Shown: positions 32,643 to 41,616 of the stretch, piece by piece
How the letters are laid out: each line of letters starts with the position of its first letter
How positions within the stretch are numbered: the stretch's first letter is position 1
DNA from: Pantoea vagans
GTDB taxonomy: Bacteria > Pseudomonadota > Gammaproteobacteria > Enterobacterales > Enterobacteriaceae
Direction of reading: 5' to 3'
Length of the DNA stretch: 64,000 nucleotides
Assembly (NCBI RefSeq): GCF_004792415.1
Contig: NZ_CP038853.1
Location: forward strand, 1,426,001 to 1,490,000
Program-made: the position numbers and the translations under genes
Notes under the pieces: generated by a model
The model's input: only the letters and a program-made list of their open reading frames with translations
The model's database searches: none
Told to the model about the DNA's origin: nothing

Positions 32643-33470
32643 ATGAAGAAGGTCGCGATTGTGGGACTGGGCTGGCTGGGTATGCCGCTGGCCACGGCGT
32701 TAACGGCGCGAGGCTGGCAGGTTACCGGCAGCAAAACCACGCCAGACGGTGTTGAAGCCGCACGCCGCTGCGGCATTGAGGCGTTCCAGCTGGAGCTGAC
32801 ACCGGAACTGCTGTGTGATGCTGCCGATATCGAGCCGCTCTTTAACGTCGATGCATTAATTGTCACGTTACCTGCCAGCCGTACTGCGGAAGGCGGCGAA
32901 GCTTATCTGCAGGCGGTGCAGAATGTGGTCGATACCGCGCTGGTGTATAAAGTGCCACGCATCATCTTTACCAGCTCAACGTCAGTCTATGGCGGCAGCT
33001 CTGGCATTAAACGGGAAAACAGCCCGCTGACCGCCGAAACGGTAGCCGGTAAAACGCTGGTTAAGCTGGAGAGCTGGCTGCACGATCTACCGGGAACCAG
33101 CGTGGATATTGTGCGTCTGTCCGGTCTGGTCGGGCCAAAGCGCCATCCGGGACGCTTCCTGGCCGGTAAGCAGGACGTGGCGAATGGCTCGCAGGGCGTG
33201 AATCTGGTGCATCTGGATGACGTGGTCGAGGCGATTACGCTGCTGCTGCAGTCGCCAAAAGGCGGCCGGGTGTACAACCTTAGTGCGCCGAAACATCCGA
33301 CGCGCGACACCTTCTATCCCGCAGTTACGCGCCAGCTTGGTCTGCAGCCGCCGCAGTTTGCGCCAGAGGCCGTCAAAGACAGCGGCAAGCTGATAGATGG
33401 ATCCCGTATCTGTAATGAACTCGGCTTCGAGTATCGCTATGACGATCCGGTGAAGATGCCGCTGGAGTGA
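32643..33470 (+). CDS. yeeZ: YeeZ, NAD(P)-binding SDR-family protein
   Basis: A 275-residue extended SDR/epimerase-like protein with the dinucleotide loop VAIVGLGWLGMPLA at residues 4-17 and a TSSTSVYG segment corresponding to the SDR active site. It is divergent from the his operon, as yeeZ is in E. coli. ATG 32643 follows CAGGAG at a good distance. The biochemical role of YeeZ is not established; a nucleotide-sugar epimerase or reductase activity is only inferred from fold. Confidence 0.9.
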   Translation: MKKVAIVGLGWLGMPLATALTARGWQVTGSKTTPDGVEAARRCGIEAFQLELTPELLCDAADIEPLFNVDALIVTLPASRTAEGGEAYLQAVQNVVDTALVYKVPRIIFTSSTSVYGGSSGIKRENSPLTAETVAGKTLVKLESWLHDLPGTSVDIVRLSGLVGPKRHPGRFLAGKQDVANGSQGVNLVHLDDVVEAITLLLQSPKGGRVYNLSAPKHPTRDTFYPAVTRQLGLQPPQFAPEAVKDSGKLIDGSRICNELGFEYRYDDPVKMPLE

Positions 33471-33635
33471 CAGGCGGCTGACGTTGGTGTGGGGGCAGGG
33501 TGCCCCCGCTGAAACACCTCTGTTTCGCTGCCTACATAGTTACAACATACTTATTTATCCTATTCTGCAGGACAGAATGTGCCCCTCAGAAAGACCTTTA
33601 TCCGGCTGGCCAGACGTAATGCCTGGCCCTTAGTC
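33471..33635. other. Hairpins between convergent yeeZ and puuB
   Basis: Two inverted repeats lie in this gap: a perfect 7-bp stem at 33491-33507 and GGCCAG/CTGGCC at about 33610-33630. Neither is followed by a T tract on either strand, so they are weak or Rho-assisted stop sites at best. Confidence 0.35.
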
Positions 33636-34913
33636 TTACACCCCCAGCCGATCCCTCAACGCATACCACACCGCGCCCATCGCTGTCAGCGGCACCTTAA
33701 AGCGTCGGCCACCCGGGAACGGCAGGTGAGGCAGGCGGGCAAATGCGTCAAACCGCTCGGCATCGCCGCGTAATACTTCGCTAATCAGCTTGCCGGAAAG
33801 ATGGGTACTGGTGACGCCATGACCGCTGTCGCCCTGCATAAAATAGACATTCTTCTCCATCCGGCCAAACTGCGGCATACGCGACAGTGTCAGCAGGAAA
33901 TTGCCGCTCCAGCTGAAGTCCAGCTTCACGTTCTGCAACTGCGGGAAAGTGCGGCGCAGCTTGGGCCGGATCAGCGCTTCAATGTCAGCCGGTTCCCGCG
34001 CGCCGTAGACCACACCGCCGCCATAGAGCAGCCGGTTATCGGCGGTCAGACGGAAGTAATCCAGCAGATAGTTACAGTCTTCCACACAGTAATTGTTCGG
34101 CATCAGCGACAGTGCCTGGTCGGGTGTCAGCGGCTCGGTTGCCACAATCTGTGATCCGCAGGGCATGCTTTTTCTGCTCAGGCGCGGCTCCAGTTGGGGT
34201 GACAGATAGGCGTTACCGGCGAAGATCACAAACGTCGCACTGACCTCGCCGTGAGCGGTTTTCACCCGGTTAGGTGCGCCATAAACCACATTTGTCGCTG
34301 CGGACTGCTCATAAATGCGTCCGCCGTGTCGCCGGATGGCTTCCGCTTCTCCCAGCGCCAGATTTAGCGGATGCAGATGGCCGCCGCGTCGATCCAGCAG
34401 CCCGCCGACATAACGTTCAGTAGCGACTTCGCGGCGAATAGCGCGTTCGTCCAGCAACTCCAGGTCATGATTACCGTACTGCTGCCATAGCGTTTTCTGC
34501 TTTTGCAGATGGGCCATCTGTCTCGCATTCAGCGCTGCAAAAATGCCGCCGGGCCGGTAGTCGCACTCAATCGCATACCGCTTAATGCGATCGCGGATAA
34601 TCTCAGCGCCTTCAAACATCATGCTGCCCAGCATGCGGGCACTCTCTTTGCCGTAGCGTTGTTCAATCACATCCACGTCGCGGCTGTAAGAGTTCACCAC
34701 CTGACCGCCGTTTCGCCCGCTGGCACCAAAGCCGACACGCGCCGCTTCCAGCACGACCACGTCGTAGCCCACCTCAGTCAGATGCAGCGCCGCTGAGAGA
34801 CCGGTAAAACCACCGCCAATGATGCAGACGTCGTACTGAATGCTCTCCTGTAAGATCGGCCAGGGCGCATGCGGATTGGCGGTCGCTGCGTAATAACTTT
34901 CCACATAATTCAT
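33636..34913 (-). CDS. puuB: PuuB, gamma-glutamylputrescine oxidoreductase
   Basis: A 425-residue FAD-dependent amine oxidase of the DAO family. DVCIIGGGFTGLSAALHL is the ADP-binding beta-alpha-beta motif and GFGASGRNGGQV the second flavin-binding loop; ARMLGSM and GDSGHGVTSTHLSG near the end match PuuB. It oxidises gamma-glutamylputrescine in the Puu pathway. The frame is open upstream to 35192, inside puuR, but ATG 34913 gives the family start MNYVESYY. It is the last gene of the puuD-puuR-puuB unit. Confidence 0.93.
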   Translation of the reverse strand: MNYVESYYAATANPHAPWPILQESIQYDVCIIGGGFTGLSAALHLTEVGYDVVVLEAARVGFGASGRNGGQVVNSYSRDVDVIEQRYGKESARMLGSMMFEGAEIIRDRIKRYAIECDYRPGGIFAALNARQMAHLQKQKTLWQQYGNHDLELLDERAIRREVATERYVGGLLDRRGGHLHPLNLALGEAEAIRRHGGRIYEQSAATNVVYGAPNRVKTAHGEVSATFVIFAGNAYLSPQLEPRLSRKSMPCGSQIVATEPLTPDQALSLMPNNYCVEDCNYLLDYFRLTADNRLLYGGGVVYGAREPADIEALIRPKLRRTFPQLQNVKLDFSWSGNFLLTLSRMPQFGRMEKNVYFMQGDSGHGVTSTHLSGKLISEVLRGDAERFDAFARLPHLPFPGGRRFKVPLTAMGAVWYALRDRLGV

Positions 34914-34932
34914 AACAACCTCCGGGAAGCGC

Positions 34933-35490
34933 CTAAAAGTTGGCTGGCGTGTGGGCACTGACAATGCGGCAGGGGATTTCAGCCCTATTGGTGAAGCTGT
35001 GCGGTAAGCCGGTATCAATGACATAGCTCTCTCCGGCGGAGAGATGAAACTGCTGACCGTTAATGACCAGCGTAATTTCACCTTCCAGCAGCGTGCCGGT
35101 CTCTTCGCCCGGATGACGCAGCTTCTCGCCGGTGCTGGCGCCGGGTTGATAGGTTTCCAGCAGCATGCCCAGCGTGCGCTGCGCACGGCCATTGTCGATG
35201 AGCTTCAGCGACACACCCTGGCTGCCAATTTCCAGCAGATCGCTGGCGCGGACAATCACCTTTGGCTCTGCGTGGGGTTTAGGTTCCGAAAAGAATTCCG
35301 ACAGCGACAGCCCATAGACTTTCAGCAGTTTCTGCAGGGTGCTGACCGCCGGGCTGACCTTATCCTGCTCTATGGTGCTGATGGCGCTGTGGGTCAGTCC
35401 GGCCAGTTCAGCAACGCGACGTTGCGACAATCCCATCGTCTGCCGAATCTGCGCCAGCCGTCGTCCCGGTGCCAGCGTGACATCACTCAT
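34933..35490 (-). CDS. puuR: PuuR, putrescine-responsive repressor
   Basis: A 185-residue XRE-cupin regulator. The helix-turn-helix at about residues 10-65 (GLSQRRVAELAGLTHSAIS) binds DNA, and the C-terminal cupin (GEETGTLLEGEITLVI) senses putrescine in E. coli PuuR, which represses puu genes until putrescine appears. It overlaps puuD by eight bases and precedes puuB by 19, so repressor and enzymes are co-expressed. The inverted repeats between puuD and puuA are its likely targets. Confidence 0.93.
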   Translation of the reverse strand: MSDVTLAPGRRLAQIRQTMGLSQRRVAELAGLTHSAISTIEQDKVSPAVSTLQKLLKVYGLSLSEFFSEPKPHAEPKVIVRASDLLEIGSQGVSLKLIDNGRAQRTLGMLLETYQPGASTGEKLRHPGEETGTLLEGEITLVINGQQFHLSAGESYVIDTGLPHSFTNRAEIPCRIVSAHTPANF

Positions 35491-36250
35491 CTGCTTTTCC
35501 CCTGTGATAGCGAATGGCGGCCTGAATAAAGCCGCTGAACAATGCCTGCGATCCCGCCGTACTTTCCGGCTGCCATTCGGGATGCCACTGCACCGCGAGG
35601 GCGAAGGGATGATGACGCAGACTCACCGCCTCAATCAGGCCATCCGGCGCGCGCGCCTCAACGCGCAGCTGCGGCCCCGGTTCACGTACGCCCTGATGAT
35701 GCAGAGAATTGACCGCAAGCGGCTTGCTGCTGTCCAGCAGCGTTGCCAGCAGGCCATCCGGTTCGATAGCGATTGGATGCGCTGTCGCATACTGCTGATC
35801 CAGTGGCAGCGTCTCATCTTCATGATGACGCTGAAATTCTGACTGCTCACTGAGATCCCGCCACAGCGCGCCACCGTTGGCCACCACCAGCTCCTGCAGT
35901 CCACGGCAGATACCAAACATCGGCATTTTATGGCTGGTGACCCAGGTGATTAACTGAAAGGCGAGACGGTCGCGGCCCGGATCGGCGTGCGGTTCTTCAC
36001 CGGCTTCGCCATAATGCCAGGGTTCGATATTGCTGGGACTGCCGGTGAACAGCAGACCATCCAGCACAGCCATAGCGTTTTCTGATAGATGAGGCGCATT
36101 AATAAGACTATGGGGCAGGGCGAGAGGCACGCCACCCGCCAGGACAATCGCATCAATATATTTGTTATGCACCGTCTGAGTCGCATGGCCGCCCAGATCT
36201 TTCTGGCACATCACTACGCCAATCAACGGTTTGTCAAAAATAATGCCCAT
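35483..36250 (-). CDS. puuD: PuuD, gamma-glutamyl-GABA hydrolase
   Basis: A 255-residue class I glutamine amidotransferase-type hydrolase that frees GABA and glutamate in the last Puu-specific step. The nucleophile Cys sits in MFGICRGLQELVV, the His-Glu pair in VQWHPEWQ, and GVVMCQKDLGGHATQT matches the family N-terminus. ATG 36250 is chosen for its GAGGA at good spacing; an in-frame ATG at 36268 adds six residues. Divergent from puuA across a 204-base regulatory region. Confidence 0.92.
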   Translation of the reverse strand: MGIIFDKPLIGVVMCQKDLGGHATQTVHNKYIDAIVLAGGVPLALPHSLINAPHLSENAMAVLDGLLFTGSPSNIEPWHYGEAGEEPHADPGRDRLAFQLITWVTSHKMPMFGICRGLQELVVANGGALWRDLSEQSEFQRHHEDETLPLDQQYATAHPIAIEPDGLLATLLDSSKPLAVNSLHHQGVREPGPQLRVEARAPDGLIEAVSLRHHPFALAVQWHPEWQPESTAGSQALFSGFIQAAIRYHRGKADE

Positions 36251-36306
36251 CTTACGTCCTCGCATCACTGGTCGAAATATCTACCGAAAGGGCACATCTG
36301 GCGGTT

Positions 36307-36379
36307 AAGTGTGCAATATTTTTTCAATCTAGCAATCTGCTGTTTGTTCTTCAAACAGATTTGTTACATTTGCACACTT
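36307..36379. promoter_or_regulatory. Nested inverted repeats in the puuD-puuA divergent promoter region
   Basis: Outer arms AAGTGTGCAA (36307-36316) and TTGCACACTT (36370-36379) are a perfect 10-bp inverted repeat; inside them CTGTTTG (36340-36346) and CAAACAG (36352-36358) form a second one with a 5-base centre. This symmetry suits a dimeric repressor controlling both directions, most simply PuuR. The E. coli PuuR consensus (AAAATATAATGAACA) is not evident, so the assignment is inferred. Confidence 0.55.
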
Positions 36380-36454
36380 TTTATGTTGGCGCTATGTTAG
36401 TGGTGTGGCTGTTATTTTGAGCATTACGCAAACCTAATAGGGGCGGGTGAGATC

Positions 36455-37870
36455 ATGACTAACCTGGTAGAAGTGGAAGACTTCACGCTTCACAGTGAAG
36501 AGAAACGAACCAGCGCGTTCCAGCTTGAGGTGAAAGCCTGGCTGGAGCGCCATCCTGAAACGCAGTATGTCGACATCCTGTTAAATGATTTAAATGGTGT
36601 GTTCCGCGGCAAGCGCATTCCGGTCTCTGCGCTGCCTAAGCTGGAAAAAGGATGTTATTTCCCCGCCTCAGTGTTTGCCATGGATATCCTCGGCAACACG
36701 GTGGAAGAAGCGGGACTCGGCCAGTCTCTTGGTGAACCCGATAATCTCTGCCTGCCCGTTAGCGGCACGTTAGTTCCCTCCGCCTCTGACCCTAAACACA
36801 TCGCGCAGCTGCTGTTAACCATGTGCAACCAAGATGGCACTCCCTTTGACGTTGAACCCCGAAATGTCCTCAACCGGCTGTGGCAACAGTTGCGCAACCG
36901 AGGTCTGTTTCCGGTGGTAGCGGTAGAGCTGGAGTTCTATCTGGTGGACAAGAAGCGCGATGCTGAAGGCTTTATCCAGCCGCCCTGTTCGCCTGGCAGC
37001 GATGAGCGCAATATGCAGAGCCAGGTCTACTCGGTCGATAATCTCGATCATTTCGCTGATGTCCTGCGCGATATTGACGATCTGGCCCGTCAGCAGGGCA
37101 TACCGGCTGATGGCGCGCTGGCGGAAGCCTCGCCCGGACAGTTTGAGATCAACCTGCATCATACCCGCGACGTGCTGCGTGCCTGCGATCATGCGGTGCA
37201 GCTGAAGCGCCTGATTCGTCAGGTCGCGGAAAATCACGGCATGACCGCCACCTTTATGGCGAAGCCTTACGAGGAGTACGCAGGCAGCGGGATGCATGTG
37301 CATATAAGCATGCTGGATGCCGCCGATCACAACGCCTTCGCCTGCGATGATGGCAGTGATTCACCGCTGATGAAGCGTGCGCTGGCGGGCATGATCGACC
37401 TGATGCCCGCGTCAATGGCGCTGCTGGCACCCAACGTGAATGCCTATCGCCGCTTTGTCCCTGAAGCCTATGTGCCGTTGCAGGCTTCGTGGGGGCATAA
37501 CAACCGGACCGTCGCGCTGCGCGTGCCGTGCGGAGATATCGACAACCATCGTATTGAGTATCGGGTGGCGGGCGCTGATGCCAATCCCTATCTGGTCGTC
37601 TCGGCTATCCTGGCCGGGATGCTGCATGGGCTGGATACGCAACTGCCATTGCCGAATCCGGTCACCGGCAACGGACACCATGCCGAAGGGCTGGCCCTGC
37701 CGATCCGGCAGAGCGATGCGCTGTATGAGTTTGACAGCAGCTATCCGCTGCAGAAGTTACTAGGCGAACGCTTTGCCAGCGTCTGGCACAGCTGCAAAAA
37801 CTATGAACTGATGCAGTTTGAACGACTGATTACGTCTACGGAAATAGACTGGATGCTGAAAAACGCCTGA
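36455..37870 (+). CDS. puuA: PuuA, gamma-glutamylputrescine synthetase
   Basis: A 471-residue glutamine synthetase-fold ligase that joins glutamate to putrescine with ATP. VELEFYLVDKKR holds metal-binding Glu residues, GQFEINLHH and GSGMHVHIS the ATP and metal sites, and RVPCGDIDNHRIEYRVAGADANPYL the C-terminal glutamate and phosphate pocket. It lacks the adenylylation loop tyrosine context of GlnA. It starts the plus-strand side of the puu divergon and is closed by a terminator. Confidence 0.94.
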   Translation: MTNLVEVEDFTLHSEEKRTSAFQLEVKAWLERHPETQYVDILLNDLNGVFRGKRIPVSALPKLEKGCYFPASVFAMDILGNTVEEAGLGQSLGEPDNLCLPVSGTLVPSASDPKHIAQLLLTMCNQDGTPFDVEPRNVLNRLWQQLRNRGLFPVVAVELEFYLVDKKRDAEGFIQPPCSPGSDERNMQSQVYSVDNLDHFADVLRDIDDLARQQGIPADGALAEASPGQFEINLHHTRDVLRACDHAVQLKRLIRQVAENHGMTATFMAKPYEEYAGSGMHVHISMLDAADHNAFACDDGSDSPLMKRALAGMIDLMPASMALLAPNVNAYRRFVPEAYVPLQASWGHNNRTVALRVPCGDIDNHRIEYRVAGADANPYLVVSAILAGMLHGLDTQLPLPNPVTGNGHHAEGLALPIRQSDALYEFDSSYPLQKLLGERFASVWHSCKNYELMQFERLITSTEIDWMLKNA

Positions 37871-37978
37871 TGGGCTTCTCAGCGTTACTTTGTCGCGCTT
37901 TTTTTTGCATAAGGTGCCCCAACGGCTTGTATTACTGCCACGGGTTAGGGCAGAATACGCGGCCTGCAAAATCAGATG

Positions 37979-38010
37979 ATAACCGACGCTTAACGCGCCG
38001 GTTATTTTTT
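37979..38010 (+). terminator. Rho-independent terminator after puuA
   Basis: 7-bp stem ATAACCG/CGGTTAT (37979-37985 with 37999-38005), a 13-base loop with further pairing, and seven T residues after it. It lies about 110 bases after puuA and separates it from the plaP leader. Confidence 0.8.
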
Positions 38011-38119
38011 TGCATCCAGTTTTAACAGAGCGTTTTTGCTGACTTAACCGAGGCCGGGCACGCACCCGGATAGATAAACACTGAAAACACGCGTAAGCGT
38101 GAGATTGAGGATTACAAAG
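38011..38119 (+). promoter_or_regulatory. Promoter and structured first half of the plaP leader
   Basis: Contains two small hairpins in succession: CCGGG/CCCGG (near 38054-38069) and CACGC/GCGTG with a GTAA tetraloop (near 38088-38101). A TTGCTG hexamer upstream could be a -35 box. The leader from here to plaP exceeds 150 bases, long for a transporter gene. Confidence 0.4.
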
Positions 38120-38284
38120 ATGGGGATGTTTTTCACTCTGCCAGCCAACGCTGGTACGCGTTTTCGTGATGACTACGGCGCCGCGTCAACCGCTAACCTT
38201 ACTCCCTGTCGCTTAATGCGCAGTTGCCCTGTGACCCAGCCCAGCCAGGTTGTCGCACATGGGGGACTGAAGCATGTCGCTTAA
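38120..38284 (+). CDS. Small leader ORF overlapping the plaP start
   Basis: A 54-residue frame ([12 protein letters not shown]...) with GAGG about nine bases before its ATG. Its TAA (38282-38284) lies inside plaP, whose ATG is at 38274, giving an 11-base overlap. No family was recognised; the frame has no membrane segment and is rich in small and polar residues. It may be a regulatory or coupling leader peptide for the putrescine importer, or a chance frame. Conservation among relatives would decide. Confidence 0.35.
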   Translation: MGMFFTLPANAGTRFRDDYGAASTANLTPCRLMRSCPVTQPSQVVAHGGLKHVA

Positions 38285-39632
38285 TACCTCCGCCGCACCG
38301 CAGCGTGCGCAACTCAAAAAGACGCTTACGTTACTTCCGGTCGTCATGATGGGCTTAGCCTACATGCAGCCTATGACCCTGTTCGATACCTTTGGAATCG
38401 TTTCCGGGCTGACCGATGGTCACGTCGCCACTGCTTATGCTTTCGCGCTGATTGCGATTCTGTTCACTGCCGTGAGTTACGGTAAGCTGGTACGCCGCTT
38501 CCCCTCTGCGGGCTCCGCTTATACCTACGCTCAGAAGGCGATCAGTCCGCACGTCGGCTTTATGGTCGGCTGGTCATCACTGCTGGACTACCTGTTCATG
38601 CCGATGATCAACATCCTGCTGGCTAAAAACTATTTCGAATCGCTGGTGCCGGGCATCCCGTCGTGGATCTTCGTGGTGTTGCTGGTCGGCTTTATGACGC
38701 TCTCAAACCTCAAGGGCATCAAAACCGTCGCCAACTTCAACAGTGTGATTGTGGTGCTGCAGGTGGTTGTCATGGTCGGGATCACCGGCATGGTGATCTA
38801 CGGTGTGGCGAGCGGCGTCGGCTCCGGTACGCTGGTGAGCAGCCGTCCGTTCTGGTCTGAGAATGCGCATGTGGTGCCGATGATTACCGGTGCAACCATA
38901 CTCTGCTTCTCGTTCCTGGGCTTTGATGGCATCAGTTCGCTGTCGGAAGAGACTAAAGATGCAGAACGTACTATTCCACGCGCGATTTTCCTGACGGCGC
39001 TGATTGGCGGTGTGATCTTTATCGCGGCATCTTACTTCCTGCAGCTCTACTTCCCGGACATCACCCGCTTCCAGCACCCGGACTCCTCACAGCCTGAAAT
39101 TATGCTGTTCGTGGCCGGTAAAGCGCTGCAGGTCGGCATCCTGATCTTCTCGGTGGTCACGGTACTGGCATCCGGTATGGCGGCGCACGCTGGCGTATCG
39201 CGTCTGATGTATGTGATGGGCCGTGATGGCGTGTTCCCGGAGCGTTTCTTCGGTTATGTCCATCCAAAATGGCGTACCCCGTCGCTCAACGTGCTGCTGG
39301 TCGGTGCGATTGCGCTGATGGCGATTAACTTTGACCTGGTGACGGCTACCGCGCTGATTAACTTTGGTGCGCTGGTGGCGTTTACCTTCGTTAACCTGTC
39401 GGTAATCGCGCAGTTCTGGGTCCGTGAGAAGCGTAACCGCACGCTGAAAGATCACGTTCAGTATCTGCTGCTGCCGCTGCTGGGTGCACTGACTGTCGGT
39501 GCGCTGTGGGTAAACCTGGAAGCGAGTTCTATGGAGCTGGGCCTGATCTGGGCCGCCATCGGAATTATCTACCTGGCATTCGTGACCCGCAGCTTCCGTA
39601 ATCCGGTGCCGCAGTTCAGCGAAGAAGTTTAA
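38274..39632 (+). CDS. plaP: PlaP (YeeF), low-affinity putrescine importer
   Basis: A 452-residue APC-superfamily permease with about 12 membrane segments, nearly colinear with E. coli YeeF/Pla[54 protein letters not shown]. PlaP imports putrescine by proton symport. Its position near the puu genes and yeeZ agrees with both function and E. coli gene order, where yeeF is near yeeZ and sbcB. ATG 38274 lies within the end of the leader ORF, so its translation may be coupled. Confidence 0.93.
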   Translation: MSLNTSAAPQRAQLKKTLTLLPVVMMGLAYMQPMTLFDTFGIVSGLTDGHVATAYAFALIAILFTAVSYGKLVRRFPSAGSAYTYAQKAISPHVGFMVGWSSLLDYLFMPMINILLAKNYFESLVPGIPSWIFVVLLVGFMTLSNLKGIKTVANFNSVIVVLQVVVMVGITGMVIYGVASGVGSGTLVSSRPFWSENAHVVPMITGATILCFSFLGFDGISSLSEETKDAERTIPRAIFLTALIGGVIFIAASYFLQLYFPDITRFQHPDSSQPEIMLFVAGKALQVGILIFSVVTVLASGMAAHAGVSRLMYVMGRDGVFPERFFGYVHPKWRTPSLNVLLVGAIALMAINFDLVTATALINFGALVAFTFVNLSVIAQFWVREKRNRTLKDHVQYLLLPLLGALTVGALWVNLEASSMELGLIWAAIGIIYLAFVTRSFRNPVPQFSEEV

Positions 39633-39645
39633 TTGCGCTAACGTT

Positions 39646-39675
39646 GCCGCCTTCCGGCTTTATCGGGAAGGCGGC
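39646..39675. terminator. Hairpin between convergent plaP and ygbI
   Basis: Perfect 10-bp GC-rich stem (39646-39655 with 39666-39675) with a 10-base loop, centred between two convergent genes. No clear T tract follows on either strand, so it is a probable but weak shared terminator. Confidence 0.5.
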
Positions 39676-39681
39676 GACAGC

Positions 39682-40443
39682 TTAACCGGCCAGCACCAGT
39701 TCCCAGTTGCCCGCACTCAACAGTTCCCGCCCCGCATCACTCAGTTTGTTGTCCGTCACCACCTGATCAAATCTCTCCAGCGGTAACGCCAGAAACGTCG
39801 CTATTCTGTTGTACTTCGAACTGTCACTCAGTAAAACCCGTTTGCTGCTCACATCACACACTGCCTGCTTCACCATCACTTTATCTTCATCCGGTGTAAA
39901 CAAGCCGCGTGGCCCCCAGCAGGAGGCGGAGATAAAGGCGATATCAATGGCCAGATTGCGCAGGCTGCGTGCTGCCGACTCGCCGACGCAGGAGCGGTTC
40001 TCCCGGCATACGGTGCCGCCCGTGTGGATGACCCGGCACTGACTCGCCTCCATCAGCAGATTCGCCACCATGAAATCATTGGTCACCACCAGTAAATCAT
40101 CACGATCCACCACTTCCTGTGCCAGCGCTAACGTCGTAGTCCCGGCATCCAGATAGATGCAGCTATTACGGGGGATGTGACGGGCAGCGGTGCGGCCAAT
40201 GGCGCGCTTCTCATCGTTGTAGAGGGTGCTTTTCGTCAGATGGGACGGTTCAGCTGCCAGTCGATCGGCGGAGCGCACGCCGCCGGAAACCGACAGCACG
40301 GCGCCTTGTTCTTCCAGTTTCTGTACATCCCGGCGTATCGTCATGTGCGATACGCCCAGCCGCTCAGTTAACTCTGCAATGCTCACTACGCCCCGATCGG
40401 CCACCAGTGCCAGAATCTGTTGATGACGTTCAACCGGAATCAT
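39682..40443 (-). CDS. ygbI: YgbI-like DeoR-family repressor of threonate catabolism
   Basis: A 253-residue DeoR-type regulator. The N-terminal winged helix (RHQQILALVADRGVV, then ELTERLGVSHMTIRRDVQKLE) is the family DNA-binding signature; the C-terminal sensor has DAGTTTLALA and SSKYNR typical for a phosphosugar effector. It is divergent from ltnD, as ygbI is from ygbJ in E. coli, so it most likely represses the threonate operon until a pathway phosphate intermediate accumulates. Confidence 0.85.
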   Translation of the reverse strand: MIPVERHQQILALVADRGVVSIAELTERLGVSHMTIRRDVQKLEEQGAVLSVSGGVRSADRLAAEPSHLTKSTLYNDEKRAIGRTAARHIPRNSCIYLDAGTTTLALAQEVVDRDDLLVVTNDFMVANLLMEASQCRVIHTGGTVCRENRSCVGESAARSLRNLAIDIAFISASCWGPRGLFTPDEDKVMVKQAVCDVSSKRVLLSDSSKYNRIATFLALPLERFDQVVTDNKLSDAGRELLSAGNWELVLAG

Positions 40444-40710
40444 ATCTGCTCCCTGATAATTACCATTTTTTCACATTATAAATTATCTGCCGGTCAACCA
40501 GAACAAAAAATAACAGCTGATACAGGGCGGGCAGCTGCACTCACCGGGCTAACGCAAGGTGAGGCCGGTAAAACAGGCAGTGTTAAAAATTGTTCCTGTT
40601 CACACGGGTGATGTTTTTTTGTGAGGAGTGACACATTTTTACCGACAGGAAGCTGGCAGGATTAACAGTAACAAACAAATAATCACTTAATTTAACAGTG
40701 GAGGCGTAAC
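40444..40710. promoter_or_regulatory. ygbI-ltnD divergent promoter region
   Basis: 267 bases with several related motifs: CAGTGTTAAA near 40578 and TTTAACAGTG near 40690 form a 9-of-10 inverted pair, with a further TTAACAGTAAC between. Such spaced half-sites suit a DeoR-type tetramer. A strong GGAGGCG precedes the GTG start of ltnD. Promoter hexamers could not be fixed. Confidence 0.4.
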
Positions 40711-41616
40711 GTGCCAGCTGAAAACATCTGCGTTATCGGATTAGGTTCCATGGGTATGGGGGCGGCGAAGTCCTGTCTGCGTGCTGGTCTCAACACCTGG
40801 GGCGTCGATTTGAATCCTGCTGCCCTGGAGAGCTTACGTCAGGCCGGCGCACGTGATGCGCAGTCATCCGCCTCAGCCTTTGCAGATCAGCTTGATGCCG
40901 TTTTGCTACTCGTGGTCAATGCAAAGCAGGTTAACGCCATTCTGTTCGGTGAAGATGGCCTGGCCGCAAAACTGCGTCCGGGCACGGTGGTGATGGTCTC
41001 ATCCACACTCTCAGCGCAGGATGCGCAGCAGATTGAACAGCGGCTGGCTGAACATCAGTTGCTGATGCTGGATGCCCCGGTGTCGGGCGGCGCGGCCAAA
41101 GCGGCCAGCGGTGAAATGACGGTGATGGCATCCGGCAGTGATGCGGTCTTTGCACAGCTGCAGCTGGTGCTGGATGCGGTGGCTGCCAAAGTCTATCGCG
41201 TGGGCAATGAAATTGGCCTCGGGTCAACCGTCAAAATTATTCATCAGCTGCTGGCGGGCGTTCACATCGCGGTCGGCGCAGAAGCCATGGCGCTGGCGGC
41301 GCGAGCCGGTATTCCGCTGGAAACCATGTATGAAGTGGTCACCAATGCCGCGGGTAACTCCTGGATGTTCGAGAACCGTATGAAGCATGTGGTAGACGGT
41401 GACTACAGCCCGAAATCGGCTGTCGATATCTTCGTGAAAGATCTCAACCTGGTGGCCGATACCGCAAAATCGCTCCACTTCCCGCTGCCGCTGGCTTCAA
41501 CCGCCCTCAACATGTTTACCGAAGCCAGCAACGCCGGTTATGGCCGTGAAGATGACAGTGCGGTCATCAAAATCTTCAGCGGCATCACGCTGCCGCAGGC
41601 AGGGGAGAACAGCTGA
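40711..41616 (+). CDS. ltnD: LtnD, L-threonate dehydrogenase
   Basis: A 301-residue beta-hydroxyacid dehydrogenase that oxidises L-threonate at C2 with NAD. VIGLGSMGMGAAKSCL binds NAD, DAPVSGGAAKAASGEMTVM is the substrate-binding signature, and the catalytic Lys is in TVKIIHQLLAG. The start is GTG 40711 after GGAGGCG. Matches E. coli YgbJ. The stop overlaps the otnK ATG by one base, first gene of the operon. Confidence 0.9.
   Translation: MPAENICVIGLGSMGMGAAKSCLRAGLNTWGVDLNPAALESLRQAGARDAQSSASAFADQLDAVLLLVVNAKQVNAILFGEDGLAAKLRPGTVVMVSSTLSAQDAQQIEQRLAEHQLLMLDAPVSGGAAKAASGEMTVMASGSDAVFAQLQLVLDAVAAKVYRVGNEIGLGSTVKIIHQLLAGVHIAVGAEAMALAARAGIPLETMYEVVTNAAGNSWMFENRMKHVVDGDYSPKSAVDIFVKDLNLVADTAKSLHFPLPLASTALNMFTEASNAGYGREDDSAVIKIFSGITLPQAGENS

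Noticed and set aside
33491..33507. GGGGGCA/TGCCCCC hairpin as yeeZ terminator
   Set aside because: No T tract follows on either strand; kept only as a hairpin.
34914..35192. N-terminal extension of PuuB up to 35192
   Set aside because: It lies inside puuR and is compositionally unlike the family; ATG 34913 gives the normal start.
38054..38101. Pair of small hairpins in the plaP leader as a mini-ykkC (guanidine-II) riboswitch
   Set aside because: The loops are not the required ACGR tetraloops; one is a GTAA loop, so the motif does not fit.
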